Of a stretch of DNA of 64,000 nucleotides, positions 57,093 through 64,000 are shown in pieces. The position numbers were made by a program, and so were the translations under genes. The notes below the pieces were generated by a model that saw only the letters and a program-made list of their open reading frames with translations, did not search any database and had not been told where the DNA came from. The stretch covers positions 744,001 through 808,000 of the forward strand of contig NC_017934.1 of the NCBI RefSeq assembly GCF_000147715.2. The letters run 5' to 3'. Source of the DNA: Mesotoga prima MesG1.Ag.4.2 (GTDB taxonomy: Bacteria > Thermotogota > Thermotogae > Petrotogales > Kosmotogaceae). Numbering within the stretch: the first letter of the stretch is position 1; each line of letters opens with the position of its first letter.

Positions 57093-58283
57093 ATGAAGCG
57101 AGTAATTCTGGCAACAGTGCTCTTATTATTTTCATTGACAGCTTTTGGTGCGGACAGAATTGTGGGGATAGAGGTTACAGGAGTTCATAAAACAAACCCG
57201 CGAGTAGTAATAAACATCTCGGGGCTACAGATTGGTGAAGAGCTGGATATCGAGAAAGTTTACAGGGCGAAGAGAAATCTTGAGGATTGCGGGCTTTTCA
57301 CAGATGTCTACCTCCAGCTGAATGATGCCGATGGCGACTACAAACTAATAATTTCAGTTCAAGAGCGCAACACTATCTACCCGTACTTTGGCGAGTATCT
57401 GGCATTGGGGGTTGGAGACAAGAGTTTTTTGGGTTCAGGTGTCAACCTCTATGGAGGTATCAGGTTCCTGAGATTTACCGATGAAAAACTACTGGGGGTT
57501 CTTCCCAAACCTCAATTCTTCTGGGGCGGTCTTACTTTGGGTGCAAGCACCTTTAGTGCCTTTGGAAGCGGGTTAGATCCTTTCTTGGAACTGACTCTGT
57601 TCAGAGAAGTTCCCTGGAGGGACGATTTGATTCTTACGCTGGATTCGTTTAGTGCTGGAACAACCTATTCCTTCGAAGACTTAGTTGTCGGGATATCTTA
57701 CACATATGAAAAGGCGACGTTCGATACTACACCGTTGAATAACTACTCGCTATCAATCCTTTCTGGGGCCTTCGCGTTTGGAGACGAGGAGAATTATGAA
57801 GAGAAAAGAGGGAATTTCTATGGTCAGACGGCCCTCTCCTACGGGTTCGGAAAAGGAATCAATTACCTAAATCAAAAAGCTTCATTCACGTACTGGTATA
57901 GAATAATCGGTAGAATTTACGTCCAAAGCGATACAATGGCAGGATTAACTTATTTCGGCCAGGCGCCTGTGACGAAACAGTTTTATCTCGGCGGTAATCT
58001 TGATCTCAAGGGGTGGGAACCTTATTCCTTCAATCCGAGATTTTTCCTGTTAGAAATACTGGAGGCCGGAATCCCTCTTACCGAGAGTTTTGGTATCTCC
58101 CCTTCCGATGAAATGAGCGTCTTTATACCGAAGCTCTACCTCATGGGAGCTCTCGGTGACAATGAAACTCTTGGGATGTCCATTGGAATCGGTTTCGAAT
58201 GGAAGACACCGCTTGGTGTTGCGGTAGAACCTCAATTATTCTTTGGAGGAAGTGGACTCAAATTCTATCTAGAGTTGAACTAG
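57093..58283 (+). CDS. Omp85/BamA-like outer-membrane protein with one POTRA domain
   Basis: A 396-residue secreted protein. After the signal peptide MKRVILATVLLLFSLTAFGA comes a single POTRA-type domain (about 22-92: IVGIEVTGVHKTNPRVV, VYRAKRNLEDCGLFTDVYLQ), then a barrel region (about 95-396) with repeated aromatic/Gly strands such as QFYLGGNLDLKGWEPYSF, which resembles the conserved GxRG-type loop of Omp85. BamA itself has five POTRAs and about 800 residues, so this is a small relative. It lies 9 nt after the sugar-binding protein and seems to be the last gene of that transporter operon. Confidence 0.8.
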   Translation: MKRVILATVLLLFSLTAFGADRIVGIEVTGVHKTNPRVVINISGLQIGEELDIEKVYRAKRNLEDCGLFTDVYLQLNDADGDYKLIISVQERNTIYPYFGEYLALGVGDKSFLGSGVNLYGGIRFLRFTDEKLLGVLPKPQFFWGGLTLGASTFSAFGSGLDPFLELTLFREVPWRDDLILTLDSFSAGTTYSFEDLVVGISYTYEKATFDTTPLNNYSLSILSGAFAFGDEENYEEKRGNFYGQTALSYGFGKGINYLNQKASFTYWYRIIGRIYVQSDTMAGLTYFGQAPVTKQFYLGGNLDLKGWEPYSFNPRFFLLEILEAGIPLTESFGISPSDEMSVFIPKLYLMGALGDNETLGMSIGIGFEWKTPLGVAVEPQLFFGGSGLKFYLELN

Positions 58284-58329
58284 AGGAGTCGAACATTCGT
58301 TATTCCAGCAAATAGCTTGAAAATGTAAT

Positions 58330-58360
58330 AGAAAAGCACCGGCCGCTGTACGCGGCCGGT
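58330..58360 (-). terminator. Intrinsic terminator of the nrdDG operon (minus strand)
   Basis: ACCGGCCGC (58338-58346)/GCGGCCGGT (58352-58360) is a 9-bp GC-rich stem with loop TGTAC. Read on the minus strand it is followed by GCTTTTCTATT, a U-rich tail. On the plus strand it is followed by TGCTCTGC, so it serves nrdG rather than the convergent outer-membrane gene, though it may work weakly both ways. Confidence 0.7.
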
Positions 58361-58380
58361 TGCTCTGCACTAGAATCTCT

Positions 58381-59043
58381 TTACTCTCTGATTATTACTT
58401 TTTGCGCATGATCAGAAATCAGGTCGGCAAATCTTTTAAGAACGCTTGAGGGATACGGTGGCGTTTCACACAAGCCGGCAACTGGTTTGTACTGCTGAAC
58501 TGAAACTAACGATGCTCCTCCACAGATTTTAGATAGCTCTTCAAAATCATCTTCGGGAAGATATGGGGGGAACATTGTAATTCTTATCTCATGATTTGCG
58601 AATCCCTTCGCTATTTCTATGCTGTCTTCGATCTCTCTCAGATTCACAGGTGAAAAGATTTCGTAGTGGAGTGACTTCAAATCGATCGCAACATAATCAA
58701 CGATCTTAAGAAACTCCTGCAGGATATCAGCATTCCAGCCGTTCGTGTCGATCTTCAGAAGGGTTTCTGGAAACCGTGATTTGAGCCTCCGCATAAACGG
58801 CAACAGTTCACTGGCTCTTAGGGTTGGCTCACCTCCGGTTATGACCACTGCGTCCAAAAGCTTTCCTCTTTTGTCGAGGTAATCGAAAACTTCCGATTCC
58901 CCCAATTCTTCCTTAACCCTTTTTTTCAGTTCTGAATTGTGGCAGTAAGCACAATCAAAATTACAACTTGAGGTAAACAGTGTCAGAGCTACTTTCCCCG
59001 GATAGTCCACTAGGCTTACGCTCTCTATTCCTGCGAAATTCAT
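58381..59043 (-). CDS. nrdG: Anaerobic ribonucleotide reductase activating enzyme
   Basis: Radical-SAM enzyme that installs the glycyl radical on NrdD. The cluster motif is CNFDCAYC (C-x3-C-x2-C, about residues 27-34), followed by VVITGGEPTLRASELLPF and KIDTNGWN. The 220-residue length suits NrdG. ATG 59043 follows AGGAG. The start lies 83 nt inside the nrdD gene, in another frame, so the first 27 codons are double coding. The terminator lies about 20 nt beyond the stop. Confidence 0.94.
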   Translation of the reverse strand: MNFAGIESVSLVDYPGKVALTLFTSSCNFDCAYCHNSELKKRVKEELGESEVFDYLDKRGKLLDAVVITGGEPTLRASELLPFMRRLKSRFPETLLKIDTNGWNADILQEFLKIVDYVAIDLKSLHYEIFSPVNLREIEDSIEIAKGFANHEIRITMFPPYLPEDDFEELSKICGGASLVSVQQYKPVAGLCETPPYPSSVLKRFADLISDHAQKVIIRE

Positions 59044-61114
59044 CTACTCCTTCTCTCCCCACTCTGTAAGTTTCTCGTGTCTTAAACTCTTCTTGCTTTC
59101 CAGTATTCCAATTTTGTACAGGTCGGTAATACCCCGTTATTCTTGAATAAACCTCAGTTGGCTTTCCGCATTCGGGACAGGTAAAGTGTTCTCCCCTTAT
59201 GTACCCGTGATCCGGACATATTGAATAGGTTGGTGAAATTGTGAAGTACGGTATTTTGTAATTCTCAGCTATCTTCCTTACAAGCTGCTTTGTAGTTTCC
59301 CAGTCTGAAATTCTCTCTCCAAGGAAGGAATGAAAGACTGTCCCACCCGTGTATTTCTGTTGAAGCTCTTCCTGGAGGTCGAGTGCACTGAAAATGTCTC
59401 TAGTGTAGTCAACGGGAAGGTGCGAGGAATTCGTGTAATACGGATTCTCCTTTCCCGCAGTAATGATCTGAGGGAACTTTTCCTTGTCTGTCTTAGCCAG
59501 CCTGTAGGCAGTTGATTCTGCCGGAGTTGCCTCAAGATTATAGAGATGGCCAGTTGCCTCCTGATAGTCCATCATTTTGCTTCTCATAAAGTCCAGAACC
59601 CTAAGTGCAAACTGGTAGCCCTCTTCTTCTGAAATCGCCTTTTTTATCCACCTTGCATTCAAGCTCGCTTCATTCATGCCCACCAAGCCTATAGTTGAGA
59701 AATGGTTGTCAAAGTTCTTCAAGTATCTCTTTGTGTATGGATAGAGACCTTCGTTATTCAATTTCTCGACTACTGCTCTCTTTATTTCTAGACTCCTACT
59801 CGAGAGGTCCATCATTTTTGAAAGTCTTGCGAAGAACTCTTCTTCGTTCTTGCTCAAATATGCGATTCTCGGAAGGTTGATCGTTACAACTCCAATCGAT
59901 CCAGTAAATTCGTCTGAGCCGAATAGACCTCCGCCCCTTCTCTTCAATTCTCTCTTGTCAAGCTGAAGCCTGCAGCACATGCTTCTTACATCGTCGGGAT
60001 CCAAATCAGAGTTGATGAAGTTCTGGAAATACGGGGTACCATATTTGCTGGTAATTTCGAAAAGAAGCTTTGCATCTTCGTCTTCCCAATCGAAGTCTTT
60101 CGTAATATTATAGGTTGGTATCGGATACTGGAAGCCCCGGCCGTTAGCATCTCCTTCGTCCAAAACTTCAAGGAAGGCGCGATTTATCATTCGCATCTCT
60201 TCCTGACAATCTCCGTATGTGAAGTCCAGGGCCTTCCCACCGACAATTGCAGGCTGTGTCCTCAACTTCGTCGGCACTACCCAGTCCAGCGTGATGTTTG
60301 TAAAGGGTGCCTGCGTTCCCCATCTCGAAGGAGTATTTACTCCGAAGACAAAGGACTGGATGTTTTGCTTCACCTCTTTGAGAGAAAGGTTGTCAATTTT
60401 CACAAATGGTGCCAAATAAGTGTCGAAAGAAGAGAAAGCCTGAGCGCCTGCCCATTCATTCTGGAGTATTCCGAGGAAGTTTACCATCTGGTTCACCAGG
60501 GTTGATAGGTGTTTTGCCGGTGATGAAGAGACTTTTCCTGTCACCCCGCCCAAGCCTTCTTCTATTAATTGCTTAAGACTCCAGCCAGCGCAGTAGCCCG
60601 ACAACATTGAAAGATCGTGAATGTGAATGTCTCCCTCACGATGAGCATTGCCAATCTGAGGATCGTATATTTCTCTCAGCCAGTAATTGGCAGTTACCGT
60701 TCCACTGTTGTGAAGAATCAGCCCGCCTATTGAGTAGGTCACCGTGGAATTTTCGTGAACTCGCCAGTCAAGCATGTCCAGATAGCTATTAACTGTTTTC
60801 GAGAAGTCAAGCATCGAGGAATCGAGTTCTCTCAGTTTTTCACGGTGTCGCCTATAAAGAATGTAAGATTTGGCAACATCTGTGAATCCAAGACTTTCAA
60901 GCGTTCTTTCCACAGAGTCTTGAATATCTTCGATGTCGATTAGATTATCCGTGGCTTTAGGCTGAAAATCGGCCACAACCCTCAACGCAACCCGCTCAAG
61001 TATGTCTTCGTTATAATGGGTTTCAGTTGCATCGAATGCTTTTTTCATAGCGTTGATTATCTTATCTAGATCGAAGCCTACTATGGCCCCGTTTCTCTTT
61101 CTCACATTAAGCAT
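58961..61114 (-). CDS. nrdD: Anaerobic ribonucleoside-triphosphate reductase (class III)
   Basis: Oxygen-sensitive enzyme that makes deoxyribonucleotides with a glycyl radical. An ATP-cone occupies about residues 1-90 (VRKRNGAIVGFDLDKIINAM). The C-terminal zinc site is seen in CPDHGYIRG and CPECGKPTEV, and the glycyl radical motif is SRITGYYRPVQNW. From ATG 61114 the protein has 717 residues; GGAGG is 8 nt upstream, while the frame open from 61183 runs through the operator region. After the usual family end (near KTRETY) there are about 34 extra residues overlapping nrdG. Confidence 0.95.
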   Translation of the reverse strand: MLNVRKRNGAIVGFDLDKIINAMKKAFDATETHYNEDILERVALRVVADFQPKATDNLIDIEDIQDSVERTLESLGFTDVAKSYILYRRHREKLRELDSSMLDFSKTVNSYLDMLDWRVHENSTVTYSIGGLILHNSGTVTANYWLREIYDPQIGNAHREGDIHIHDLSMLSGYCAGWSLKQLIEEGLGGVTGKVSSSPAKHLSTLVNQMVNFLGILQNEWAGAQAFSSFDTYLAPFVKIDNLSLKEVKQNIQSFVFGVNTPSRWGTQAPFTNITLDWVVPTKLRTQPAIVGGKALDFTYGDCQEEMRMINRAFLEVLDEGDANGRGFQYPIPTYNITKDFDWEDEDAKLLFEITSKYGTPYFQNFINSDLDPDDVRSMCCRLQLDKRELKRRGGGLFGSDEFTGSIGVVTINLPRIAYLSKNEEEFFARLSKMMDLSSRSLEIKRAVVEKLNNEGLYPYTKRYLKNFDNHFSTIGLVGMNEASLNARWIKKAISEEEGYQFALRVLDFMRSKMMDYQEATGHLYNLEATPAESTAYRLAKTDKEKFPQIITAGKENPYYTNSSHLPVDYTRDIFSALDLQEELQQKYTGGTVFHSFLGERISDWETTKQLVRKIAENYKIPYFTISPTYSICPDHGYIRGEHFTCPECGKPTEVYSRITGYYRPVQNWNTGKQEEFKTRETYRVGREGVDEFRRNRERKPSGLSGESSSDTVYLKL

Positions 61115-61149
61115 CACGATACCTCCATAAATATGATAATGAAATATCC

Positions 61150-61162
61150 CCACAAATTGTGT
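61150..61162 (-). promoter_or_regulatory. Inverted repeat downstream of the nrdD promoter (candidate operator 2)
   Basis: On the plus strand CCACAAATTGTGT: CACA and TGTG arms around a short AT centre. It lies just after the expected transcription start of nrdD, in line with a second, similar repeat inside the promoter; their centres are about 28 nt apart. Confidence 0.4.
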
Positions 61163-61171
61163 CCAAAGTTG

Positions 61172-61199
61172 ATTGTACCACAATATAGTGTTATTTCAA
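61172..61199 (-). promoter_or_regulatory. Promoter of nrdDG with internal inverted repeat (candidate operator 1)
   Basis: On the minus strand TTGAAA (61199-61194), a 16-nt spacer and TACAAT (61177-61172). The spacer is filled by the inverted repeat CCACAATATAGTGT (61178-61191), which resembles the NrdR box but has a 6-nt instead of an 8-nt centre. A repressor bound here would cover the polymerase site. Confidence 0.6.
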
Positions 61200-61335
61200 A
61201 AATAGAGCCCCTATGATTATCTCAGTAGGGAAGTTTTATTATTTTCTAGGGAAGTGATAACGGCTGTCTAAGCACGAGTTCCTGAGAGACTTTTAGAATT
61301 CATAGGAACTTAAGGTTTGAAGAAAGTGAAATGTG

Positions 61336-61884
61336 TTAAATGTTGGGTTTCTTTATGAAACGGGTAACGTTATTTGTACCAATTCTATTTAACATCGCAA
61401 CGAAGGCCTCGGCAGTTGCCAGTGCGTCACCTAATGCTCTATGTCTCGATTCAGGTATAATACCCAATCTTGCCAAAAGAATATCAAGGTTGTTTCTCCC
61501 ATATCTGAAGACGGCCTTTGAGACTTCTATTGTGTCGATAAATTGATTGCGAAGCTTACCCAGTCCACATTTATCACCATAGAAGTTAATGAAGGAAAGA
61601 TCAAAAGGGGCGTTGTGAATTACCAGTGTTGCGTCTCCAGCAAAAGAATAGAAGCCTCTGAGAACATCGCAAACTGTTGACTTGTCTTTCACGGTCAAGT
61701 TGCTTATTCCAGTAAGGGCAGTTATTGCTATTGGAATTATGCATTCGGGATCAATGAGAGAATCAAAGAAGTCATCTCTGCATAGTTCCCAGTTCTTCAC
61801 ACGAACGCCAGCCACCTCGATGAGTTTGGCTCCTCGGTATGGATTCATCCCGGTTGTCTCTGTGTCTATCACTACAAATTCCAA
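61336..61884 (-). CDS. DEDDh 3'-5' exonuclease (DNA polymerase III epsilon-like)
   Basis: A 182-residue exonuclease. Exo I is FVVIDTETTGMNP, Exo II is VIHNAPFDLSFIN and Exo III is HRALGDALATAEA, giving the DEDDh set of metal ligands and catalytic His. It could be a proofreading subunit (DnaQ) or a repair or RNA exonuclease such as the DinG-free group. TTG 61884 has GAGGGGG about 6 nt upstream and gives MEFVVIDTETTG; ATG 61905 lacks a ribosome site. The 220-nt stretch between its stop and nrdD holds only the nrd control region as far as I can see. Confidence 0.9.
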   Translation of the reverse strand: MEFVVIDTETTGMNPYRGAKLIEVAGVRVKNWELCRDDFFDSLIDPECIIPIAITALTGISNLTVKDKSTVCDVLRGFYSFAGDATLVIHNAPFDLSFINFYGDKCGLGKLRNQFIDTIEVSKAVFRYGRNNLDILLARLGIIPESRHRALGDALATAEAFVAMLNRIGTNNVTRFIKKPNI

Positions 61885-62009
61885 AGGACTTCCCCCTCTT
61901 CTCATTCTATAACGAAAGGATCTCTTTCGGAAAGGATGTCAAGTTGGAAGTGCGAAGAAATCAGAAGATCCTTTACGCTTTCTTCCCAGTTTGTGGGCGG
62001 TCAATAGAG

Positions 62010-62015
62010 TATAAT
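62010..62015 (+). promoter_or_regulatory. Candidate -10 box for the small hypothetical gene
   Basis: A perfect TATAAT 19 nt before the GTG start of the next gene. No well-spaced -35 is visible; TTGTGG at 61991-61996 is only 13 nt away. Confidence 0.3.
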
Positions 62016-62034
62016 TTCTATGAGGTGATCCACA

Positions 62035-62355
62035 GTGGATGACAAAGTAAACCATTCCGAAGAGGAAATAACGGAACGCTATAGGAGGGCCCTTGAATCA
62101 GCGGTTCAGAAAGCACCGATCAGATCGGGCGAGAGGCTTTATCTTACAGATCTCTGGGCCATTACCTCTATTCCCGAAGAAGTCATCGTAGAGACTCTGG
62201 GTTCTTCCGAAGTGAAGTTACCCGAAGGAGTATCATGCATTGTTGACGATAGAAGGAAGAAGAAGAGGATAATATATGGGAAACGGGAGCCAAACGAAAA
62301 GGGTAGCAATCCTAAGCAGTCCAGAATACAAAAAGTGCAGGGAGAAGATCAGTGA
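62035..62355 (+). CDS. Small hypothetical protein
   Basis: A 106-residue soluble protein that I do not recognise. The N-terminal half is helical and charged (EEITERYRRALESAV), the middle contains LTDLWAITSIPEEVIVETL, which could be a small helical DNA- or protein-binding fold, and the C-terminal third is very basic (KKKRIIYGKREP). GTG 62035 follows GAGGTGATC by 5 nt, which supports real translation. Its last 80 nt overlap the DUF362 gene in another frame. It may be co-translated with that gene. Confidence 0.65.
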   Translation: MDDKVNHSEEEITERYRRALESAVQKAPIRSGERLYLTDLWAITSIPEEVIVETLGSSEVKLPEGVSCIVDDRRKKKRIIYGKREPNEKGSNPKQSRIQKVQGEDQ

Positions 62356-63349
62356 GGGGCTAGATCTGATCGGTTTCGACGAAACTCTCCGGGGAAAGAA
62401 GGTTCTTCTGAAAGTCAATCTTCTATCGGCAAGATCACCGGAAAGTTGTGTAACCACGAACCCTTTGTTTGTTAGAGCAGTTGCAGAATTATTTCTTGGA
62501 AGAGGAGCAGAGGTGAGTGTTGGGGATTCTCCCGCTAGCGTAAGCACTTCTGTTGCGGGATATGCTTCTGGAATCTCCCAAGTGTGCAAAGAGTTGGGAA
62601 TACCTCTGCTGGATTTTGATGACCCCGTTCAAATCGTCTTTGACGAGGGGACATACAGGAGTTTCCTTATTTCAAAACCAGTTCTTGAAACTGATCTCCT
62701 GATAAATCTGCCTAAGCTCAAGACTCATGCACTAACTCGGGTTACACTAGGGGTGAAGAACCTTTTTGGATGTGTTCCTGGTGCAAAGAAACAGGGCTGG
62801 CATTTCAGAGTCAGAAACATGAAGGAGTTTTCGAAGATGCTGTTAGATCTCGCCGTTCATCTGAAGGCAGATCTGACCGTAATTGATGGTATAAATGGGA
62901 TGGACGGTAACGGTCCCTCGAACGGTAGGATTATCAAACCAGGAATAATTGGGATGTCAAGAGATGTTTTTGCACTGGACGATGCTATAGCGGAATTATT
63001 CGGCGTCAACCATTCAAAAGTTCCGATACTGCAAATAGCTAGAGACAGAGGCCTGGTCGGTGACTATGATATAGTTGGTGACGAAGTACACCCTGAGAAA
63101 CTCCTTCTTCCCGAAACTAACTTCATTGGTGTCTATGGCGCAGCTATACCGAGAAGAATAGTTACGAAATTTCCGAAGATAGATAGAGAAAGATGCAGGA
63201 GCTGTCGTGTTTGCGAAAACGCGTGTCCAGCAAAAGCTATTGACATAAACAGATTTGCCATAGACTACAACAAGTGCATAACATGTTACGTCTGTCACGA
63301 GCTTTGTCCCGAAGATGCTATTGTTTTTACGAGACGTCTTTTTAAATAG
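62276..63349 (+). CDS. DUF362 protein with C-terminal 4Fe-4S ferredoxin domain
   Basis: A 357-residue protein. The DUF362 part (about 8-290) has VLLKVNLLSARSPESCVTTN, INLPKLKTHALTRVTLGVKN and LTVIDGINGMDGNGPSNG. The C-terminal ferredoxin domain (about 300-350) carries CRSCRVCENACP and CITCYVCHELCP, enough for two [4Fe-4S] clusters. Proteins of this kind are common in anaerobes, and their reaction is unknown. ATG 62276 has AGAGGATAA upstream. It overlaps the small hypothetical gene by 80 nt and is followed by glpK after 10 nt. Confidence 0.9.
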   Translation: MGNGSQTKRVAILSSPEYKKCREKISEGLDLIGFDETLRGKKVLLKVNLLSARSPESCVTTNPLFVRAVAELFLGRGAEVSVGDSPASVSTSVAGYASGISQVCKELGIPLLDFDDPVQIVFDEGTYRSFLISKPVLETDLLINLPKLKTHALTRVTLGVKNLFGCVPGAKKQGWHFRVRNMKEFSKMLLDLAVHLKADLTVIDGINGMDGNGPSNGRIIKPGIIGMSRDVFALDDAIAELFGVNHSKVPILQIARDRGLVGDYDIVGDEVHPEKLLLPETNFIGVYGAAIPRRIVTKFPKIDRERCRSCRVCENACPAKAIDINRFAIDYNKCITCYVCHELCPEDAIVFTRRLFK

Positions 63350-63359
63350 GAGGGGTTTG

Positions 63360-64000
63360 ATGAACTACATTCTTGCTATCGATCAGGGAACAAGTAGCAG
63401 CAAAGCGGTCCTTTTTGATCATGAGCTATATCAAGTTGCGGTTGCGCAGGAGGAATTCAAGCAGATCTATCCTAAACCGGGATGGGTGGAACATGATCCT
63501 AGAGACATTATTCTCAGTACTATGAGCACAATTGAGAGAGTGGTCTCAGATGCAAGAATTTCATTCAGGGAGATAGCGGCTATAGGTATCACAAATCAGA
63601 GGGAGACGGTTGTTGCCTGGGATGCTCTCACGGATCAACCGCTTTACAATGCCATAGTCTGGCAAGATAGAAGAACTGCCGGTAGATGTAAAGAGATAGA
63701 AAGCTCTTATGGAGAGTTAATTAGACGGAAGACGGGACTCAAACCGGATCCATATTTTTCCGCCACAAAGATGGAGTGGCTGCTAGAGAATGTACCTGCC
63801 GTTAGAGATGCAGCAAATAGGGGAAGATTGAGATTCGGAACGATAGACTCGTGGCTGGTATGGAATCTAACGAGGGAGAATCTTCATGTGTGTGATTTCT
63901 CTAATGCGTCTAGAACAATGCTATTTAATATAGAAGAGCTGAAATGGGATAATGATTTGCTCAATCTCTTTGGTGTGAAAGAGGAATATCTGCCAACAGT
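63360..64000 (+). CDS. glpK: Glycerol kinase, N-terminal part (3' end outside window)
   Basis: The first 213 codons of a FGGY-family kinase that phosphorylates glycerol to glycerol 3-phosphate. Clear motifs are YILAIDQGTSSSKAVLFD, KPGWVEHDP, GITNQRETVVAWD and NAIVWQDRRT, all typical of GlpK rather than xylulokinase. ATG 63360 follows GGAGGGG, and the gene starts 10 nt after the DUF362 gene, implying one operon. The reading frame is open to the window edge, so the C-terminal half is not visible. Confidence 0.95.
   Translation, partial: MNYILAIDQGTSSSKAVLFDHELYQVAVAQEEFKQIYPKPGWVEHDPRDIILSTMSTIERVVSDARISFREIAAIGITNQRETVVAWDALTDQPLYNAIVWQDRRTAGRCKEIESSYGELIRRKTGLKPDPYFSATKMEWLLENVPAVRDAANRGRLRFGTIDSWLVWNLTRENLHVCDFSNASRTMLFNIEELKWDNDLLNLFGVKEEYLPT

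Noticed and set aside
58338-58360. GC-rich hairpin as terminator for the plus-strand Omp85-like gene
   Set aside because: The U-rich tail is on the minus-strand side only, so it fits nrdG better; weak bidirectional action remains possible.
61178-61191. Calling the nrd repeat a certain NrdR box
   Set aside because: The palindrome centre is 2 nt shorter than the known box, so it is reported only as a candidate operator.

Overview
This window is a gene-dense stretch of a bacterial chromosome that looks like the phylum Thermotogae. The best markers are a NusG of 355 residues with a large insertion in its N-terminal domain, an RpoC with a long N-terminal insertion, and the order tRNA-Thr, tRNA-Tyr, rpmG, secE, nusG, rplKAJL, rpoBC. 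A class III ribonucleotide reductase (nrdD/nrdG) and many ferredoxin-type proteins indicate an anaerobe. Secreted beta-barrel proteins and a secretin indicate an outer envelope, as in the toga. The moderate base composition suggests a Kosmotogaceae/Mesotoga-like lineage rather than Thermotoga itself; that is inference.

Layout. 1-4643: 3' end of rpoA, rplQ, a transaldolase, rho and a ROK sugar kinase. 4628-5305 (minus): endonuclease V. 5410-23721: dnaN and ispF lead into a type II secretion/type IV pilus-like assembly cluster (PilC/GspF, a degenerate pseudopilin, PilM-, PilN-, PilO- and PilP-like proteins), then a single 11.7-kb gene for a secretin of about 3,895 residues, and a coupled MEMO-family gene. 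23808-30514: a small outer-membrane protein, an RseC-like protein, mutS2, acpS, ligA and a cysteine desulfurase. 30572-32599: yicC, a RemA-like gene, gmk, rpoZ. 32654-45110: two tRNAs and the rpmG-secE-nusG-rplKAJL-rpoBC block, with an L1-type and an L10-type leader and a strong final terminator. 45161-48583: a nucleoside-type ABC importer without its binding protein. 48626-50128: an M32 carboxypeptidase. 50121-53251 (minus): two glycine/tyrosine-rich small proteins, two MinD/Mrp ATPases carrying ferredoxin domains, a NifX-like protein and a helix-hairpin-helix protein, resembling the orange-protein (ORP) clusters of anaerobes. 53376-58283: a methyltransferase and a sugar ABC importer whose last gene is a one-POTRA Omp85-like barrel. 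58381-61114 (minus): nrdG and nrdD behind a promoter that carries paired inverted repeats. 61336-63349: a DEDDh exonuclease, a small unknown protein and a DUF362/ferredoxin protein. The window ends inside glpK.

The standout is the giant secretin. Most of its length, roughly residues 660-3,500, is a head-to-tail array of about 43 (hand-counted) ~70-residue modules resembling secretin N1 domains. Evenly spaced Gly-Trp motifs show that it grew by duplication of ~1.82-kb blocks. Together with its assembly-platform genes it could form an unusually long periplasmic channel, which would fit a cell whose outer sheath stands away from the inner membrane. No secretion ATPase, prepilin peptidase or major pilin lies in the window.

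Genes are packed tightly, often overlapping by 4-20 nt. No stretch longer than about 300 nt lacks a gene. I found no CRISPR array, insertion sequence, rRNA gene or prophage.
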